Assembly: GCA_050331455.1 (NCBI GenBank)
Contig: JBHJGV010000014.1
Span: 1-47,545 of the forward strand
DNA: 47,545 bases
Direction of reading: 5' to 3'
DNA from: CAYUYV01 sp050331455
GTDB lineage: Bacteria; Pseudomonadota; Alphaproteobacteria; JAJFIK01
Part shown: positions 8,681 to 17,158 of the stretch, piece by piece
Layout: every line of letters starts with the position of its first letter
Position numbering within the stretch: the first letter of the stretch is position 1
The notes under the pieces: model-generated
Databases searched by the model: none
The model's input: the letters and a program-made list of their open reading frames with translations, nothing else
What the model was told of the DNA's origin: nothing
Position numbers and translations under genes: made by a program

Positions 8681-8743
8681 TGTGCTCTGCCCCCCGCTTT
8701 TCATCCAGGTAAAGCTGGCAGGTAAAGCTGGGGGCAGAGCACA
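8681..8743. repeat. Perfect 14-bp inverted repeat enclosing a tandem duplication
   Basis: TGTGCTCTGCCCCC (8681-8694) and its exact reverse complement (8730-8743) flank a 35-bp interior. The interior holds AGGTAAAGCTGG twice in tandem (8707-8718 and 8720-8731). It sits between the convergent fliJ (+) and the exported-protein gene (-). It may be a bidirectional transcription stop or a small mobile remnant. Confidence 0.8.
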
Positions 8744-8766
8744 CTGGACCCGGTTCGGGCCCAGTG
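8742..8766. terminator. Hairpin between convergent genes
   Basis: CACTGGACCC/GGGCCCAGTG is a 10-bp stem with one mismatch and a GGTTC loop. It lies 31 bp beyond the stop of the minus-strand gene at 8798. No clear T-tract follows on either strand, so a terminator role is tentative. Confidence 0.4.
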
Positions 8767-8797
8767 CATGGAGCGTGGCAGGGTGCGGCGCCCGATG

Positions 8798-11230
8798 TTA
8801 CGGCTTTGTGCCGAGATTGATCTCAAGTTGGGTAATGGGCCGGAGCTGATCGGACTCTTGAATTTCGACCCACAGGCCGACCCGCTTTTCCTTGGGATCG
8901 AGGCCCAGTTCCGCCGGATCGGAGAAATACAGATACGCGTATTTGATGTGCGATCCGATGCTCCGGTTTTCCCGGTCAAAGGGCGTGCCGTATTTCTTGA
9001 TCACGGACTGTGCGACCGCATCCGTGCGCCCTCGGCCTGGCAAGGTCCGATAATATTGCAGGAAGGCCAGCGTGCCGCGCGGGTCGAAATGGGCGTAGCC
9101 GCTTTCACCGTCGGCACTCTCGAAACGCAGGACCGTCTGCTGCCCTTTATAGGGCTCGATCCGGCCAAAGATCTTCCGAGCCGCGCTCTCAAACTCACGG
9201 CGGCTCATGCCGAGGCGCAGGCCCTTGATATCGGCCTGCCGGGGGTCGATGTGGGGCTTGCGATCGACGGCGACATCGGCGGCCACGGACCGGGGCGGCG
9301 TCGCGATGGTCGTTTCATAGAGGCGGGAGACTTCGCCGCCATAGCGCCGTGACTGCCCCAACAGGCGCACATCCGTGATGGTTGCCTCGACGAGACGCGT
9401 TTCCTTCTCGCCCCAAGGTGCCTTGTGCACGGCCCGGGTGGGATAGACCAGCATGTCCAGGGTCACGGACCGGCCCCGTCCCATCTGGGTAAGGATTTCC
9501 TCGGCCTTTGCAGGCGGGATTGAGAAGAAACGCAGATCGCCGAGATTGGCGAGCTTAAGCTCGTAGGTGCGGTCCCGGGCCGGCGTCTGCCCGAACAGAT
9601 CCGCTCTCAGACCGTCACGGTAGACCAGCGTGCGGTCAAAGGCGACGTTCTGAATTTCGAAGCGCTGATTATTGAAGTCGTATTCGCTCAGTCTCGCAGC
9701 AAGACGAACCCGCCAGGGCGTGAGGGCATAGGAGCCGAAAGCCTCCTTGCGCTGATCGACAAGACGTGGGAGGAGCCGCTGGCGGACGAATTCGTTGTCC
9801 GCCGACCGATAATCGCGGGATGCCTGGGCCCAGGCCTGGAAATCCGGCGTTTTGCCGGCGGCCCGCGCCCAGGTGAGCACGATGTCGGCCCCTTCATAGG
9901 GAAGAGCCGTGTCGATGGAGGCCGGCAAGGCCTGGATGGAGGCGATATCCTGCCTGTCCAGCGGCGGCCGTGTCTCGTTCACCAGTTCCGTCCGCTGTCC
10001 TTTGCTTTCCGCCGTCAGAACGACCTTGGTCAGATAGCTTTGCACCCGGCGATCCCGCGTAAGGCTGGCAAGGTCGGTCAGATGGGCTTGGGCCGCCACG
10101 GGCTGGGCCTCGAAATCCACGATCACGCTGGGATAGGGGCCGTGGCGGTCGAGGAAGGCATCGGCTTCCCGCGGTGCCATGGGGATGAACGCGAATTCGC
10201 CGGCATTCTGGAAGAAAAGCCCGCCTTCGATATAGCTGGCGCCGGAAAACAGCGAGACGTTGAAACCGCCCTTGGCCGCGTCATAGTCCGACAGACGCGT
10301 GCGGATGCGTCCGGCGAACAGCCGGGCATTGGGCACGAAATCGGCGAAACGGCGTTCGGCCTTCAGCACTTCAGCGTCCAGCACGGCCTGCTGATCGAAC
10401 CGGTTGGCCGACCGGAAGGCAGAGGTCTTCGAGGCCTCGAGCGTGAAATCCGGTGTCGTTCCTTTCAGCCTGTGCCAGATGGTCTTGACCGTCTGTTCGG
10501 TGATGTCGATCACTTGACCGGACTGCTGCGCCGCCGCGGCAATGGCCGCGGTGTCCATCGCGCCTTCGGCCTTTTGCCAAACGACCGTGTCCTTATCGCG
10601 AATTTCGGCGCTGACCACCCGGGCGATCACGGTGCGCATGGTTTTGTTGGAATAACCGCTGCGCACCTGGTCGACCTGCGCGCTGATCGGCTGGAGCACG
10701 GCGGTCAGGCTCAGGCGCTTGCTGTTCCGCCCGTTGAGCAGGGCGCGGGCCGCGTCGGGTTGCAGGTCCATGAACGCATAGGGTTCCGGATTGTCGAATA
10801 CGATGCGGTACTCGCTGCCATCGAGCTTCATCCGGCCCCGGCCCAAAGCCAGAAAGGGCGATGCGGTGGGGATGAAGGTGTTGCCGTCAAAGGCCCGGAT
10901 GGGAAAGCCCATGCGCTCGAAGTCGTATTTCGCGACATCGATAGCCAGATTGACGGTGAGCAGCTCGTTGCCGTTGAAGCCCGTTTCGAAGGCCTGGCGA
11001 ACCTCGCCCAGCATGGTCTGATACACATCGGCGCGGTCGAACTGGTTGGCACTCGTATAGCGGCGCGAGGCCTTCACCAGGGCCTCGAAATCCGGCGACT
11101 GGTCCGCAAGGGCATACCAGGTGCGCGCCACATTGAGGTCGCTGGCCGGCAATTGCGTTTCGGCCCGGGGGGCCGTGGCCAGCAGCGGCACCAGCATGAG
11201 CGCCGTCAAAAGGGTGAAAAACCGATCCAT
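8798..11230 (-). CDS. Exported protein with three tandem copies of a domain
   Basis: The specific function is unknown. The 810-residue product begins with a Sec-type signal peptide (hydrophobic LLTALMLVPLLATA, then PRAE). Three copies of one ~80-residue unit start near residues 33, 250 and 445. Each has a TW/W-x-L start, a SPDF or TPDF motif, a RSANxF- or RSADNEF-like stretch, and ends in a xxYDxxxxxF motif. The pattern resembles the DUF4852 type, but I cannot confirm that. Linkers predict mostly beta structure. The C-terminal ~140 residues start IKGLRLGMSRREFESA, a motif seen in other periplasmic proteins. It is probably co-transcribed with the lipoprotein gene 37 bp upstream. It likely acts in the periplasm or outer envelope. 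Confidence 0.75.
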   Translation of the reverse strand: MDRFFTLLTALMLVPLLATAPRAETQLPASDLNVARTWYALADQSPDFEALVKASRRYTSANQFDRADVYQTMLGEVRQAFETGFNGNELLTVNLAIDVAKYDFERMGFPIRAFDGNTFIPTASPFLALGRGRMKLDGSEYRIVFDNPEPYAFMDLQPDAARALLNGRNSKRLSLTAVLQPISAQVDQVRSGYSNKTMRTVIARVVSAEIRDKDTVVWQKAEGAMDTAAIAAAAQQSGQVIDITEQTVKTIWHRLKGTTPDFTLEASKTSAFRSANRFDQQAVLDAEVLKAERRFADFVPNARLFAGRIRTRLSDYDAAKGGFNVSLFSGASYIEGGLFFQNAGEFAFIPMAPREADAFLDRHGPYPSVIVDFEAQPVAAQAHLTDLASLTRDRRVQSYLTKVVLTAESKGQRTELVNETRPPLDRQDIASIQALPASIDTALPYEGADIVLTWARAAGKTPDFQAWAQASRDYRSADNEFVRQRLLPRLVDQRKEAFGSYALTPWRVRLAARLSEYDFNNQRFEIQNVAFDRTLVYRDGLRADLFGQTPARDRTYELKLANLGDLRFFSIPPAKAEEILTQMGRGRSVTLDMLVYPTRAVHKAPWGEKETRLVEATITDVRLLGQSRRYGGEVSRLYETTIATPPRSVAADVAVDRKPHIDPRQADIKGLRLGMSRREFESAARKIFGRIEPYKGQQTVLRFESADGESGYAHFDPRGTLAFLQYYRTLPGRGRTDAVAQSVIKKYGTPFDRENRSIGSHIKYAYLYFSDPAELGLDPKEKRVGLWVEIQESDQLRPITQLEINLGTKP

Positions 11231-11267
11231 CGTGGGTGTCCTTACAGATTGATCTGACGGTGAAGCA

Positions 11268-11891
11268 TCACAAGTCGAGGTCCAGCGATCCGTCGCTTTT
11301 CTTCACCGGTGTGCCGCCGGTGACGCCGGCGAAGGATGTCTGACCCATGGTCACCCAGCGCCCGAGAATGTCCCGGCTCTCGGAAAGCTCGAAGGCGTAG
11401 ACGCGGCCGCCGGACTGGATGTTCATGCCCAGAGTATTCACCTTCATGCCGCCAATGCTCAGCCCAGAGATTTTCTTGGCGCTGTGAAATGTCGCGTCAC
11501 TCGCGTCGAACCCGCTGGCGACGGCTTCCTGCCGGGCGCTCTTCAGGGAGCTGAGGACACGGTTGAGGTCGGCGGGCATGGTCATGTCGAGCATGCGGAT
11601 GGCCGCTTCGGCATTCGCCGGCCCCTGATGGCGCAGGATATGCGCCTTCATCATGTCTTCGTTCGGGAACACCACAGCCGCCATGGCCGCGTCCTCGCCG
11701 GCGATAAAGGCGGCGGCGAGCGCCTCGATATATCCGTCAATCGTGGAAACGTCCGCCGTCGTCGTTCCCGCGACCGCGACGGGATCCGCTCCGCCGCGGG
11801 CGCCGCCCGACGCTCCGCCACCGCTTTCATCACCGCAGGCCACTAGGAGCGTCGTCGCGACCAAACCTGCAAAAATCCGTGAACCGACCAT
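11268..11891 (-). CDS. Small lipoprotein of unknown function
   Basis: The 207-residue product has a lipoprotein signal: a short basic start, the hydrophobic run IFAGLVATTLLVAC with a lipobox (LVAC) at about residue 19, and then a Gly/Ser-rich linker. Asp at +2 is not obvious, so the sorting site is unclear. The mature part has an Ala-rich helical region followed by a Gly/Thr-rich C-terminus, with no family I recognise. It lies 37 bp upstream of the triplicated exported protein in the same direction. The two probably form an operon and act together in the envelope. Confidence 0.75.
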   Translation of the reverse strand: MVGSRIFAGLVATTLLVACGDESGGGASGGARGGADPVAVAGTTTADVSTIDGYIEALAAAFIAGEDAAMAAVVFPNEDMMKAHILRHQGPANAEAAIRMLDMTMPADLNRVLSSLKSARQEAVASGFDASDATFHSAKKISGLSIGGMKVNTLGMNIQSGGRVYAFELSESRDILGRWVTMGQTSFAGVTGGTPVKKSDGSLDLDL

Positions 11892-12281
11892 AAATATGTG
11901 CCCCGCTGTTCCAGAGTGGCCCCCTCATTTCGGGGGTGGACATGCCGGAGAGCGGAAAAACCGCCCGCAGCAGTCTTCATGACAACGCGGTCAAGATAGG
12001 CAGCACATGAATGGGAGTAAATGTCTTTTTGTGATCGAACCCTTGCGCGCACCGAAACAAGCATCAATAGAGTTGGCAGGTTCAGTATACGCCCTGAGAG
12101 CGATTTTTCTGGTCGTTTCGCGACACAGGACACCCCGGCGTGGTGGCCGGGATGGCTGGTTCGGGTCCGGCCCCGCATTGCCTTGGGGTGCCACATTGCC
12201 TTGGCGTGCCATTGCCTTGGCGTGAATGGCGTTCGCGTCCTGGCTGCAGTTGCGCTCGCGCTGCGGCGGCCTGCCTTGCCG
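11892..12281. other. Intergenic region with a short tandem repeat
   Basis: This 390-bp stretch lies upstream of the lipoprotein gene and downstream of the ggt remnant. It must contain the lipoprotein promoter, but no convincing -35/-10 stands out. At 12176-12225 there are three head-to-tail copies of CATTGCCTTGGSGTGM (16 bp, the first two separated by 2 extra bases). No gene is supported here. Confidence 0.55.
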
Positions 12282-13154
12282 TCAAAACCCGCTGGCGTGC
12301 CCGTCGAAGCGCATTTCACTCGCGCCAATAGAGACCCGGCGCCTGGCGTCGATCTGGATCGCCTGGTAGCCGCCGAAAAAGCCCGCGTCCGGACCGAGCG
12401 TGACCACGTGGCCCCGGTTGCGCCGGGCCTCGGCCGTGGACGGACCATAGCCGCTTTCAAGGGCGACCGCGCTGCTCCGGCCCCCGGACGGCAGACGCGG
12501 GCCCAGTTGGCCCGTATGGCGGATCCGTGCCGCATCGCCCGCATTCTGAACATTCATGCCAAAATTGATCATGTTGATGATAATCTGGGCATGGCCCTGG
12601 GGCTGCATCGCGCCGCCCATGACCCCGAAGCTGAGGAAGGGGGCGCCGTCCTTGGTGACGAAAGCCGGAATGATGGTGTGGAACGGCCGCTTGCCGGGGC
12701 CGTACCGGTTTGGGTGACCTTTGAGCAGTGCGAACGCGGCGCCCCGGTTCTGGAGGGCAAAGCCCGTGCCGGGTGCGGTGATGAAGGACCCGAAACTGCC
12801 GGACAGGCTTGCAATGAAAGACACGACCATGCCGTCGGCATCGGCGACCGTCAGATAGGTGGTGTCGCCCTCCTCGATCAAGAGATCGCGCAGATCCGGT
12901 ACGGGCCGCGCCTTTTTCGGGTCGATCAGCTTGCGCCGCTCGGCAGCATAGTTCTTAGACAGAAGATCGCTGACCGGGACGGCGCTTTCCTCCGCGTAAT
13001 ATCGGGCGCGGTCTTCGAACGCGAATTTCTTGGCTTCGACGAACAGATGGACGAAATCCGGACCGAACCGGTCCATGGAAGCCAGGTTCGCGCCGTGCTC
13101 GACTTCATTGATACGCCGCCGTCCAAGACCAAGATCCAGAAGAGCCGCAAACAT
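12282..13154 (-). pseudogene. ggt: Gamma-glutamyltranspeptidase, C-terminal fragment
   Basis: Homology to the last ~265 residues of gamma-glutamyltranspeptidase begins at about 13085 (LASMDRFGPDFVHLFVEAKK). It includes the autoprocessing/catalytic threonine motif GDTTYLTVADADG, then SGSFGSFITAPGTGF, and the natural C-terminus GASEMRFDGHASG. The residues before LASMDRF are not GGT-like. The missing middle continues in the fragment at 14135-14614. A fragment lacking the large subunit cannot fold into an active heterodimer, so I treat it as a pseudogene. Intact GGT is periplasmic and cleaves glutathione and gamma-glutamyl amides. Confidence 0.85.
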
Positions 13155-13257
13155 TTTTGGTGAGCGGCGATCGGGAAGGCGTCAAGGCCGGCTCTGCGTT
13201 TTGAAGTCTTGGGCCGTTCATGATGAGATAAGCCCCGGCCAAGCGCGGTTTGCAGCG

Positions 13258-13533
13258 ATGGGGAGGGAGCGACCCAACCCAGCTCGAGCCATCCGTCCGA
13301 ACACGGCGGACAAAGCTCTTCAGGCGGTCAAGGTTCCTGTGCTCGTTGTCGTGGGCGCCGATGATGAGGTCTTGGAGGTCGGCGGCTTCGAACGCTTTGA
13401 GAGCGAACATTGCGACGGCGAGACCATCATCCTCCCCGGTCTCGCCCATGACAGTGTCCACAGTGCTGCGCCGATCTTTATCGCGGTGAAGAGCGGGTAT
13501 GAGCGGTTGTCTCAAGGGGGGCCCGATCGCTGA
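13258..13533 (+). pseudogene. Alpha/beta-hydrolase C-terminal remnant
   Basis: The frame reads ALQAVKVPVLVVVGADDEVL and then ETIILPGLAHDSVH. These are the late-strand Asp region and the catalytic-His region (PGxxHD) of alpha/beta hydrolases, spaced as in that fold. No nucleophile elbow (GxSxG) or N-terminal half is visible upstream, where the DNA instead becomes the ggt fragment on the other strand. I read it as the broken tail of a hydrolase gene brought in between the two ggt pieces. The exact 5' limit is arbitrary. Confidence 0.5.
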
Positions 13534-13789
13534 TCCCAACGGCCATCTATGTAGACCCATGGTCACCGCGAGCGAAAGGGGCCTGAGGGAGCAGGCGCGT
13601 CGGGGATTGCTTTGCCGCACCGGCCATGACGATCCGAAAAAAAAGCCGAAAGAGACCTGGGGCCGGTCCAAAAAAAGTGTGCCTGAACGGGACATGGGAT
13701 GGGATGTGCGGGCGTTCAGCCTGGCACGGGGCTGGTCAGCGCAGGATCAAGCTTCATTCCATATCGTCTTTACAAAGAGGAGGTCTCTC

Positions 13790-14032
13790 ATGGCTTGGCA
13801 ACACAAAGAGGGGTATGTTCCGGACACAGTTCATAATCCCTTTCTCCAGTTCGTGCAGACCGTGCTTTTGATCGGTGGTTTGATCGCCTTCCTGATTGCG
13901 GTCGGTCTTTACAATTCCGGGGATGTCGCCGACAAGGGGCGGGCCGTGATGTTCGGACTGGGCGCCTTCAGCGCATTCGGCCTTGGCCTCAAGGTCAAGC
14001 CGACCCGGCACAATACCCGCCGCTATCGCTAA
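13790..14032 (+). CDS. Small membrane protein, two TM helices
   Basis: The 80-residue product has a strong ribosome binding site (GAGGAGG, 6 bp before ATG 13790). It has one clear hydrophobic helix (FVQTVLLIGGLIAFLIAVGL) and a second weaker one (AVMFGLGAFSAFGLGL), then a basic tail rich in Arg and Thr (KPTRHNTRRYR). I do not recognise the family. It lies inside the interruption of ggt on the opposite strand to ggt, and a GC-rich hairpin follows it, so it looks like an intact self-contained gene rather than debris. Confidence 0.65.
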   Translation: MAWQHKEGYVPDTVHNPFLQFVQTVLLIGGLIAFLIAVGLYNSGDVADKGRAVMFGLGAFSAFGLGLKVKPTRHNTRRYR

Positions 14033-14064
14033 TGCTGAGTCTGGCACGGCACGCTCGAAGGGCA

Positions 14065-14084
14065 GGGGGCGTTGCCGCGCCCCC
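14065..14084 (+). terminator. Hairpin after the small membrane protein gene
   Basis: GGGGGCG/CGCCCCC forms a 7-bp stem with a 6-base loop, 32 bp after the stop at 14032. There is no T-run, so it could be a factor-assisted stop or simply GC-rich sequence. Confidence 0.4.
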
Positions 14085-14134
14085 GTCATCGCCGTGGACC
14101 CGTGCAATGACAAAATGAGGACTGTGATCCGGGT

Positions 14135-14614
14135 TTACCGGACGATATCGTAATCCTCAAGCTTCACCTCCGCGGTGGCCGAGGCATGGGCGCGGGTGTG
14201 GTCCGACCAGTTCTGGGTGATCTTGCCGTCGGCATTCTTGTACCAGGAAGCGCAATCAAAGCCTTCCAGAATGTTCAGGATCTGAAGCGCAGGAATGCCT
14301 GACATGTTCATGGGCAGTTCGTGCACGTCGAACCCGCGATACCGGGTGCGGACGGGTTCGACCCAATCGCCGGTATGGGCTTTGAAATCGGCCAGGCGCA
14401 GCGGCCCGCCCATGGCGCGCATGGCCGCGTCGACCCGCTTGGCAATCTCTCCTTCGTAAAAGGCGGTCCGCCCGCCTTTCGCGATCCGCTCATGGGTCGT
14501 GGCCAGATCCTCGTTCCGCACAATCTCGCCGGCCCCGGGGGTCTTCCCGCCGGGCGTGAACACCGCCGGGAAGGGGGTCAGATCGCCGATGAAATCCTCC
14601 GTGAATGCCGCCAC
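14135..14614 (-). pseudogene. ggt: Gamma-glutamyltranspeptidase, central fragment
   Basis: About 100 residues match the late large subunit of GGT: AVFTPGGKTPGAGEIVRNED, AFYEGEIAKRVDAAM, and RGFDVHELPMNMSGIPALQ followed by ILNILEGFD. The match stops at about 14255, exactly where the C-terminal fragment (13085 downward) would continue. The last ~40 residues (from CASWYKNADGK) are unrelated. The first ~190 residues of GGT, including the signal peptide and the conserved early GGNAVDA region, are missing upstream. The only start is a weak GTG. This is a decaying gene, not a functional short enzyme. Confidence 0.8.
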
Positions 14615-15026
14615 CGCACGATCTGAACACGTGGCGGCCCAACACGCTGCGGGAGCAGTGAAAACGGTTTCAGTTGGTTCGGTTCACCCTGCGGCACGGT
14701 CCGGCTGCGGCGTTCATCCATGTACGCTTCGACTGTCTTCCGGGGACTGATGGCGGTCTTTTAGCCCATAGTCACGAAGCACGGCCGCGACACGAACAGT
14801 CGTGTGGTCCATGTCCAGCCCCCGGTTGTGAAAAGGCCCCCCTTGGCACTGGTCCTCCTGATACTAGCCCTCCTGATCCTGGGCGGTTCGCGCTTTGGGC
14901 TGGCGGGGCAGGGCGTTGGGGCTCGAAACAGGGCGCGTGACCGGATGGCGTCCAGCGAATGCTTGCCTCCCGGTCGAGGCTGCAGTAGGCGAGATCCCCT
15001 GCTGTACGAACTAAGGGAGTGAAACC
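14615..15026. other. Gene-free stretch upstream of yajQ
   Basis: About 410 bp sit where the N-terminal half of ggt would be expected on the minus strand. No GGT-like residues are readable in any frame. It holds the yajQ ribosome binding site (AAGGGAG at about 15013), and nothing else I can support. Confidence 0.5.
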
Positions 15027-15512
15027 ATGCCGTCATTCGACATCGTCTCGAAGACCGATCTGGCCGAGGTGGACAATGCGGTGGCCAATCTGATGCGGGA
15101 AGTCGAAACCCGCTACGATTTCAAGGGCTCAAGCAGCACGGCCGAGCACAAGGACGGGACCATCACCATCAATGCCGACGACGAATTGAAATTAAAACAG
15201 ATGCAAGAGCTTCTGCGCGGGCATGTCACCAAGCGCTCCATCGACCACACCGTGCTCGATTTCAAGGAACCGGAGCGGGCGGCCGGCCAGTCCATGCGCC
15301 AGACGGTGACGGTCAAGGAGGGGATCGACAAGGAATTGGCCAAGAAAATCGTCAAGGAGATCAAGGGCACGAAGCTCAAGGTCCAGGTGGCGATCCAGGG
15401 CGATGAACTGCGGGTGACCGGCAAGGCTCGGGACGACCTCCAGGAGGTTATCCAGTTCGTGAAAGGCCTGCCCCTGGAGCAGCCCTTGCAATATGTGAAT
15501 TTCCGGGACTGA
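15027..15512 (+). CDS. yajQ: YajQ-family nucleotide-binding protein
   Basis: YajQ (UPF0234) proteins are small two-domain RRM-like proteins. A Xanthomonas member binds cyclic di-GMP; nucleic-acid or nucleotide binding is the general expectation. The 161-residue product has the usual length. It begins MPSFDIVSKTDLAEVDNAV and contains ETRYDFKGSS, the signature of the family, and KKIVKEIKGTKLKVQ. It ends LPLEQPLQYVNFRD. A good ribosome binding site (AAGGGAG) precedes ATG 15027. It stands alone on the plus strand between the ggt remnant and a minus-strand gene. Confidence 0.95.
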   Translation: MPSFDIVSKTDLAEVDNAVANLMREVETRYDFKGSSSTAEHKDGTITINADDELKLKQMQELLRGHVTKRSIDHTVLDFKEPERAAGQSMRQTVTVKEGIDKELAKKIVKEIKGTKLKVQVAIQGDELRVTGKARDDLQEVIQFVKGLPLEQPLQYVNFRD

Positions 15513-15536
15513 TCCCACGGCGGCGCGAAGCGCGGA

Positions 15537-17009
15537 TCACCGCCAGACGGCGTCGAACGCGCTTTGCCACGTCGTGGCGCGGGCCGGATTGCCGGCCACG
15601 GTGCCGATCCAGGTCCGCAGGGCCGCCCGATCGCTCTTGCGATCCCGCGACCCCATGACCCGCAGGCCCCGGTCGAAGGTGCCGCGGGCATCCTCCCGCC
15701 GGGCCATCAGGGCCATCACCTGACCCTTCATGAACCAGGCAAGGTGAAACGCCGAGGCTTCCGTCACCGTCGTCTCCAGCAGGCGGTGCGCCTCCTTCAG
15801 GCGGTCCTGCTGGGCCAGGGCCAGGGCGCCGATGAGGCGGGCGAGTGCCTTGGGCCCGTTGCCGTCAAAGCTCGCCGGGTCCAGCGGGTCGGCGGTCTCG
15901 GATACGGCCCCGTCGAGCACGAGTTCCGCAAAGCGGCGAAAAATGCGCAGTTCCGGGATGGTCGGATCGATCCGGGCCGCCTCGTCGAAGGCGGCATGGG
16001 CGCCGCGGACGTCTCCGTCCGCCAGGAGCAGAAGGCCTTCCGACACCAGCCGCTCGGGAGCATCGGGTTGAAGCTCCCTGGCCGCCGCGAGCACGGCCCT
16101 TGCGCGGGCCAGGTCGGCCTCCCGGTCGCGGCTGGTAAGCATCAGAACCCGCAGAGCAAGGGCGCGGCCCAGGGCGTTTTTCGATCCGGCGAAGCCCGGA
16201 TCGATGCGGCTGGCATGGTCGAACACCCGGACGGCCGCATCCGTACGCTGACGGCTCGCCCCGATCCGCAACACCTCCTCGCCGCGCAGATAAAGACCCC
16301 AGGCGGCCGGTGCATCCGTCGGTCGCTGCGCCGCACCGGGCGAATTGGGAATGGCCATCATGCTCGCCATGCAGCCGGCCACGGCTTCGGCCACTTCGTC
16401 CAGGAACGGTCCGGTCCGGCCCAGGGCGCCGTCGAACTGGTCCGAATAGACCCGCTCTCCCGTCGCCGTCTCCAGGATCTGGACCGTCATGCGCAGGGCG
16501 TGGTCGCTGACCAGTTCGACGGCGCCTTCCAGAATGAAAGGATGATCCAGGGGCAGCGGCGTGCCGATCGTGGCATCCGCATCACGGCCATAGGTGACCT
16601 GGGAGACGCGGATATTCGGCCGCTGATGGATCAGGGTGGCCAGCTCCCGGGTCAGATCCTCAACCAGCGCTGTCTTTTCGTGATCCGTGATCAGGTTTTC
16701 GAACGGCAGCGCGATGAGGGTCAGGTCGTCATGGGGCGCCACAAGGCTGCGGCTCACGGCCCGACCGCGCTTGGGCGCCTGACGGGCGGAGCGGGTCCCG
16801 GGCGTGCCGGGGCGCTCCCGCAGGCTCCACACCCGGCTGGTGCGCTGGAGATCGGCATAGAGCGTGTGAACGCGGCGCCGGCGCAGTCCGCGGGCCGCGG
16901 CGCGCAGGCCCAGCAGCGGCAGGCTGAACAGTCCCGCGATCACGAAAGCCGAAAGAGGCCCTCGATAGGCATCAAGAAGCCCGCCGACGCCGTTCAGAAA
17001 GTCAACCAT
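15537..17009 (-). CDS. Membrane-anchored TolB-like/TPR protein
   Basis: The 490-residue product has one N-terminal membrane helix (LSAFVIAGLFSLPLLGL), a basic linker, and then a domain like the one following class III adenylate cyclase or winged-helix regulators in proteobacteria. That domain reads LIALPFENLITDHEKTALVE, DLTRELATLIHQRPNIRVSQ, HPFILEGAVELV, and TGERVYSDQFD. From about residue 230 to the end there are TPR-like helical repeats. No cyclase or DNA-binding domain is attached here. It probably serves as a scaffold or sensor at the inner membrane; the partner is unknown. It converges with yajQ (24 bp apart). Confidence 0.7.
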   Translation of the reverse strand: MVDFLNGVGGLLDAYRGPLSAFVIAGLFSLPLLGLRAAARGLRRRRVHTLYADLQRTSRVWSLRERPGTPGTRSARQAPKRGRAVSRSLVAPHDDLTLIALPFENLITDHEKTALVEDLTRELATLIHQRPNIRVSQVTYGRDADATIGTPLPLDHPFILEGAVELVSDHALRMTVQILETATGERVYSDQFDGALGRTGPFLDEVAEAVAGCMASMMAIPNSPGAAQRPTDAPAAWGLYLRGEEVLRIGASRQRTDAAVRVFDHASRIDPGFAGSKNALGRALALRVLMLTSRDREADLARARAVLAAARELQPDAPERLVSEGLLLLADGDVRGAHAAFDEAARIDPTIPELRIFRRFAELVLDGAVSETADPLDPASFDGNGPKALARLIGALALAQQDRLKEAHRLLETTVTEASAFHLAWFMKGQVMALMARREDARGTFDRGLRVMGSRDRKSDRAALRTWIGTVAGNPARATTWQSAFDAVWR

Positions 17010-17158
17010 GCTGCAAAAACCCTGTCACTGGCACCCCGTGTCCGGCCTGTTCCAGGTGGCCGGCGCTTTTGTGCCAGCCTAGCACGGCGATCCGGACCGC
17101 GGCTGCCGATTTTTCGTCTCGCCCCCTCAGGGCACAGACCGCCGCAGCATCGGTCTGG

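Noticed and set aside
13086..14254. Insertion sequence splitting ggt
   Set aside because: No transposase frame, terminal inverted repeats or target duplication are visible at the two junctions.
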